DNA of 8,651 nucleotides. Source: Rhodospirillales bacterium 47_12_T64. GTDB lineage: Bacteria > Pseudomonadota > Alphaproteobacteria > Kiloniellales > Kiloniellaceae. Every line of letters begins with the position of its first letter. Within the stretch, counting starts at the first letter, position 1. The notes under the pieces were generated by a model that did not search any database, was not told where the DNA came from, and was given only the letters and a program-made list of their open reading frames with translations. The DNA lies in assembly GCA_002162915.1 (NCBI GenBank), contig MABB01000070.1, positions 1 through 8,651 of the forward strand. The letters are read 5' to 3'. Below are positions 6,275-8,651 of the stretch, in pieces. Made by a program: the position numbers and the translations under genes.

Positions 6275-7153
6275 TCAGCTTGGCTTTCGGACCAACTCGT
6301 CATAGCCAAGCAGAAGATCTTTAGTGATCTCACCCGGGGTAAATTTGTAAGAACCGATCTCCCGCACAGGTGTTACTTCCACAGCTGTACCGGTCAAGAA
6401 AACTTCCTGAGTAGTTGCCAGCTCTTCAGGCATGATTGCACGTTCAATGACCTCATAGCCCTTTTCCCTGGCCAGAGAGATAACCGTCCGCCGTGTGATG
6501 CCATCCAGAAAGCAATCCGGCGTTGGCGTATGAATTTTTCCATCCTGAATAAGAAAAACATTAGCACCGGTTGCCTCGGCAATTTGGCCGCGATAGTCAA
6601 GCATCAGTGCGTCATTGTACCCCTTCTCTTCGGCAGCATGCTTGGAAAGAGTAGCAATCATATAAAGCCCTGCAGCTTTAGCATTTACCGGAGCTGTCGC
6701 CGGGTCCGGACGACGCCATTCTGCAAAATCCAGTCGAATACCCTCCAAGCGAGCTTCAGGAGAGAAGTATGAGGGCCACTCCCAAGCAGCAATTGCGACA
6801 TGGATTTTCGACCGCTGGGCAGAAACGGCCATCATTTCGCTCCCCCGCCAAGCCACAGGCCGCAAATATCCATCTACGATATTATTTGCTTCCATAACCT
6901 GCTTACATGCCTGATCTATTTCAGTAATAGAATAAGGGTTCTTGAAACCAAGCAACTCGCCAGAACGGATCAGGCGTTCATGGTGCTCCTGCATCTTAAA
7001 AATACGGCCATTATAGGCTCGTTCTCCCTCAAACACACTGCTTCCATAATGTAAGCCGTGGCTGAGGACATGTACTTTGGCATCCCGCCAGGAGATCAAC
7101 TCTCCATTATACCAGATAAAACCGTCGCGATCGTCAAATGGAAGCATAGTCAT
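6275..7153 (-). CDS. ilvE: Branched-chain amino acid aminotransferase
   Basis: IlvE is a cytosolic PLP enzyme of fold type IV that carries out the last step of leucine, isoleucine and valine synthesis by transferring an amino group from glutamate to the branched 2-oxoacid. Numbering from the TTG at 7168, the N-terminal part has HGLHYGSSVFEGERAY at about 37-52, a hallmark of the family. The PLP lysine is K164 in NAKAAGLY, E198 in AEATGANVF should contact the pyridine nitrogen, and LTGTAVEVTPV at 258-268 binds the phosphate. Close similarity over the whole length to the alphaproteobacterial IlvE type (DDRDGFIWY near the start) makes it likely the real branched-chain enzyme rather than D-amino acid aminotransferase. 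The open frame extends to a TTG at 7168 without a ribosome binding site, so I chose the ATG at 7153, preceded at short distance by CGGGAA. The ATG at 7147 is another option. It is divergent from the MarR gene. Confidence 0.95.
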   Translation of the reverse strand: MTMLPFDDRDGFIWYNGELISWRDAKVHVLSHGLHYGSSVFEGERAYNGRIFKMQEHHERLIRSGELLGFKNPYSITEIDQACKQVMEANNIVDGYLRPVAWRGSEMMAVSAQRSKIHVAIAAWEWPSYFSPEARLEGIRLDFAEWRRPDPATAPVNAKAAGLYMIATLSKHAAEEKGYNDALMLDYRGQIAEATGANVFLIQDGKIHTPTPDCFLDGITRRTVISLAREKGYEVIERAIMPEELATTQEVFLTGTAVEVTPVREIGSYKFTPGEITKDLLLGYDELVRKPS

Positions 7154-7208
7154 GGCTTTCCCGTTCAAGGTGGTATAGTGTCTCAGAGCACCTTCAACCG
7201 TTTTCTTC

Positions 7209-7230
7209 TATTCGATTGTCCGATCGAATA
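7209..7230. promoter_or_regulatory. Perfect 8-bp inverted repeat, candidate operator
   Basis: TATTCGAT (7209-7216) and ATCGAATA (7223-7230) are exact reverse complements separated by TGTCCG. The 22-base dyad lies 56 bases upstream of the ilvE ATG and 106 bases upstream of the MarR ATG, inside the shared divergent promoter region. Its size and symmetry suit a dimeric winged-helix regulator such as the adjacent MarR protein, but the binding protein is not known from sequence. No good -35/-10 pair is obvious for either gene. Confidence 0.5.
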
Positions 7231-7283
7231 ACTCAACAGTAAAAGGTAAATATATTTTTCGTTTACGGATTTTTTTGATCATT

Positions 7284-7326
7284 TCTATCAAATTCATCCA
7301 TCATTATGTAACAGAATTTCGATAGA
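7284..7326. promoter_or_regulatory. Imperfect inverted repeat just upstream of the MarR gene start
   Basis: TCTATCAAATTC at 7284-7295 is complementary to GAATTTCGATAGA at 7314-7326 except for one bulged C, around an 18-base spacer. It ends 9 bases before the ATG at 7336, so it could be an autoregulatory operator or an RNA hairpin covering the ribosome binding area. A weak promoter candidate, TTTACG at 7262-7267 with TATCAA at 7286-7291, overlaps its left arm. Confidence 0.4.
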
Positions 7327-7335
7327 TAAGTCAAC

Positions 7336-7848
7336 ATGACTGACGTAAAATCAGGAACAAATCCTCTTTTCCTTCGAACAGAGGAGATTATGCAGGCGAT
7401 AGAATTACTTTTTTTCGCCTATAGGGATTTCACTGGAGAGCCAGACGAACTCCTCGCAGAATATGGCTTTGGTCGAGCCCATCACCGTGTCATCCACTTT
7501 GTTGGACGCCACCCGGGGATTACCGTTAGTGAGTTGCTGTCAATTTTGCAGATCACCAAACAAAGCCTCTCTCGAGTCCTTGGACAGTTGGTCAGAGAGG
7601 GTTTTATCAAACAGACCCCCGGAGCTATAGATCGACGTCAACGCCTCTTGGAATTGACCGAGAACGGTTTGGAATTGGATGGAAAACTATTCAATGTTCA
7701 GCGCCAGCGCATTATCCGTGCCTATAAAGAATCCGGTGCCGAAGCCGTTGCTGGATTTCGGTCTGTTCTCATGAATATGATGGAAGAAGATGACCGTCCA
7801 CGATTTAATAGAAAACATAAGAAACCATCTTTTGATCGGCCAAGCTAG
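7336..7848 (+). CDS. petP: MarR-family transcriptional regulator, PetP-like
   Basis: This is a 170-residue winged helix-turn-helix protein of the MarR family, expected to bind DNA as a dimer. The N-terminal dimer helix includes IELLFFAYRDF (22-32). The helix-turn-helix covers about 61-91 (GITVSELLSIL, then the recognition helix around KQSLSRVLGQLVR), followed by the wing with DRRQRLLELT at 99-108. The sequence style and its position directly before an OmpR-type response regulator match the PetP-PetR pair first described in Rhodobacter capsulatus, where the genes affect cytochrome bc1 and photosynthetic growth. The symbol is therefore a family-level assignment from memory, and the target genes in this organism are unknown. 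The basic C-terminal tail (about 154-170, rich in K and R) is outside the MarR core. No strong ribosome binding site precedes the ATG (only GATAAG at 7325-7330). It may control itself and ilvE through the dyads upstream. Confidence 0.85.
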   Translation: MTDVKSGTNPLFLRTEEIMQAIELLFFAYRDFTGEPDELLAEYGFGRAHHRVIHFVGRHPGITVSELLSILQITKQSLSRVLGQLVREGFIKQTPGAIDRRQRLLELTENGLELDGKLFNVQRQRIIRAYKESGAEAVAGFRSVLMNMMEEDDRPRFNRKHKKPSFDRPS

Positions 7849-7891
7849 TTTCGCCCCTATGAATATTAAGATCAGCGCAAGAATTAAGGTC

Positions 7892-7925
7892 TGGGAAAGA
7901 ATTAACGAAGCGCTATACTGTGCGC
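7892..7925 (+). promoter_or_regulatory. Candidate promoter giving a leaderless response-regulator transcript
   Basis: TATACT at 7914-7919 matches the -10 consensus at five of six positions. A weak -35 (CTGGGA at 7891-7896) is spaced 17 bases upstream. The expected first transcribed base, six bases past the -10, is the A of the ATG at 7926. The only Shine-Dalgarno-like sequence is GAAG at 7907-7910, too far from that ATG. A leaderless mRNA would explain both facts. Confidence 0.4.
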
Positions 7926-8621
7926 ATGCATGATATGAACCCACACCTTTTGGTTGTTGACGACGACACTCGGCTCAGAGAGCTTCTACAAAAGTTCCTG
8001 ACAGACCAGGGGTTTGTTGTAACAACTGCCGCAAGCGCGGCAGAGGCCAGGTCACATCTTGTATCCCTGTCGTTTGACCTTCTTATCCTGGACATCATGA
8101 TGCCGGGAGAAACCGGGTTAGAACTTACACAGTCATTACGTGAAAGAGACGATGTCCCCATATTGTTGCTAACAGCCATGGGGGAAACAGGGGATCGAAT
8201 CAGTGGCTTGGAATCAGGCGCAGATGATTACTTATCAAAACCCTTCGAACCCCGAGAGCTGGTTCTGCGCATCAACGCAATTTTAAAACGTATCCAAAGC
8301 AAACCTGCTGAGAGAGAATTACCAACAGAGAATATAATCTTTGGAACATTCAGATTCGATGTACGGAAATCCCAGCTCTGGCACAACGACGATTTTATAC
8401 ATTTGACCGATGTCGAAGCAGCGTTACTGAAAACCCTCGCTCAGCAATCCGGATCAACCGTTAGCAGAGACGAGCTTGTTGAGGAAGGTGCCGATCTTTC
8501 AAATACACGCAGTGTCGATGTACAGGTCACCAGATTACGTCGTAAAATTGAACAAGATCCCAAATACCCCCGGTACCTTCAAACCGTTCGTGGTATTGGT
8601 TATGTTTTGAAAACAGATTGA
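7926..8621 (+). CDS. petR: OmpR-family DNA-binding response regulator, PetR-like
   Basis: This is a two-domain response regulator of 231 residues. The receiver domain (about 7-120) has acidic residues D12-D14 in VVDDDTRLR, the phosphorylated aspartate D56 in ILDIMMPG, the switch threonine T83 in LLLTA and K105 in LSKPFEP. The C-terminal OmpR-type winged helix (about 135-230) contains LTDVEAALLKTLA, RSVDVQVTRLRRKIE as recognition helix, and the ending TVRGIGYVLKTD. Together with the MarR gene it matches the PetPR arrangement; the kinase gene appears to follow immediately at 8623. The frame also allows a GTG at 7920 and an ATG at 7935. I chose 7926 because it fits the predicted transcription start and gives the usual short N-terminus before PHLLVVDDD. 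The 77-base gap after the MarR gene has no terminator, so the two may also be co-transcribed. Confidence 0.93.
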   Translation: MHDMNPHLLVVDDDTRLRELLQKFLTDQGFVVTTAASAAEARSHLVSLSFDLLILDIMMPGETGLELTQSLRERDDVPILLLTAMGETGDRISGLESGADDYLSKPFEPRELVLRINAILKRIQSKPAERELPTENIIFGTFRFDVRKSQLWHNDDFIHLTDVEAALLKTLAQQSGSTVSRDELVEEGADLSNTRSVDVQVTRLRRKIEQDPKYPRYLQTVRGIGYVLKTD

Positions 8622-8622
8622 T

Positions 8623-8651
8623 ATGGCTTCAAAACCTGTTCAAGATTCAAT
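8623..8651 (+). CDS. Start of the next gene, probable sensor histidine kinase (partial)
   Basis: An ATG at 8623, one base after the response regulator stop, opens a frame reading MASKPVQDS up to the window edge. The tight spacing indicates the same operon, and the gene following an OmpR-type regulator in such blocks is normally its membrane sensor kinase. The nine codons seen carry no domain, so the function is inferred from position alone. Confidence 0.5.

Noticed and set aside
7154..7168. TTG start for ilvE extending the protein by five residues
   Set aside because: There is no ribosome binding site before it, and the extra residues are not part of the family. A TATACC sequence at 7172-7177 (minus strand) could even be a -10 element, which would place the TTG near the transcription start.
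1..8651. CRISPR array, insertion sequence, prophage, toxin-antitoxin or other defence genes
   Set aside because: No regularly spaced repeats, transposase, integrase or attachment site were seen. All intact genes are housekeeping or regulatory.

Overview
The window looks like an ordinary chromosomal stretch from an alphaproteobacterium. The evidence is the style of the proteins (an alphaproteobacterial-type IlvE, MoeA, and a PetP/PetR-like MarR plus OmpR-type regulator pair), the order ilvE / marR / response regulator / probable sensor kinase, and an alphaproteobacterial-type LexA box (GTTC-N7-GTTC) in front of uvrC. Base composition by eye is moderate in genes and clearly AT-rich between them. 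I see no mobile element, CRISPR array, tRNA or rRNA gene, and no broken gene.

Layout. 1-212: the 3' end of a membrane protein, probably a calcium/sodium antiporter. 395-787: folB (folate/pterin pathway), with a candidate promoter upstream and a good intrinsic terminator downstream. 788-1462: a 675-base AT-rich gap without a gene. It holds the folB terminator, two A-tract/T-tract hairpins, a 12-base palindrome, one perfect DnaA box with weaker ones around it, and a LexA box overlapping a -35-like element. 1463-3553: uvrC (nucleotide excision repair). 3666-6148: mobB-moeA-moaD-moaE, a tightly packed molybdenum cofactor operon with overlapping or 1-base junctions. 6188-6222: a bidirectional terminator between the convergent moaE and ilvE. 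6275-7153 (minus strand): ilvE. 7154-7335: a divergent regulatory region with a perfect inverted repeat and a second imperfect one. 7336-7848: a MarR-family regulator (PetP-like). 7926-8621: an OmpR-family response regulator (PetR-like), possibly read from a leaderless transcript. 8623-8651: the first codons of a next gene, expected to be the partner sensor kinase.

How the genes work together. MobB, MoeA, MoaD and MoaE cover the middle and late steps of molybdopterin synthesis: MoaD/MoaE make the dithiolene, MoeA inserts molybdenum, and MobB supports guanine dinucleotide attachment. The first-step genes moaA and moaC are not here. UvrC makes the two incisions of nucleotide excision repair and appears to be under SOS control. 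The MarR, response regulator and kinase genes form a signalling block whose intergenic region is shared with ilvE.

I did not find a clearly undescribed biological system. The most informative non-coding signals are the LexA box at uvrC, the DnaA box and palindrome cluster at 820-1240, the inverted repeat between ilvE and the MarR gene, and the apparent leaderless start of the response regulator.
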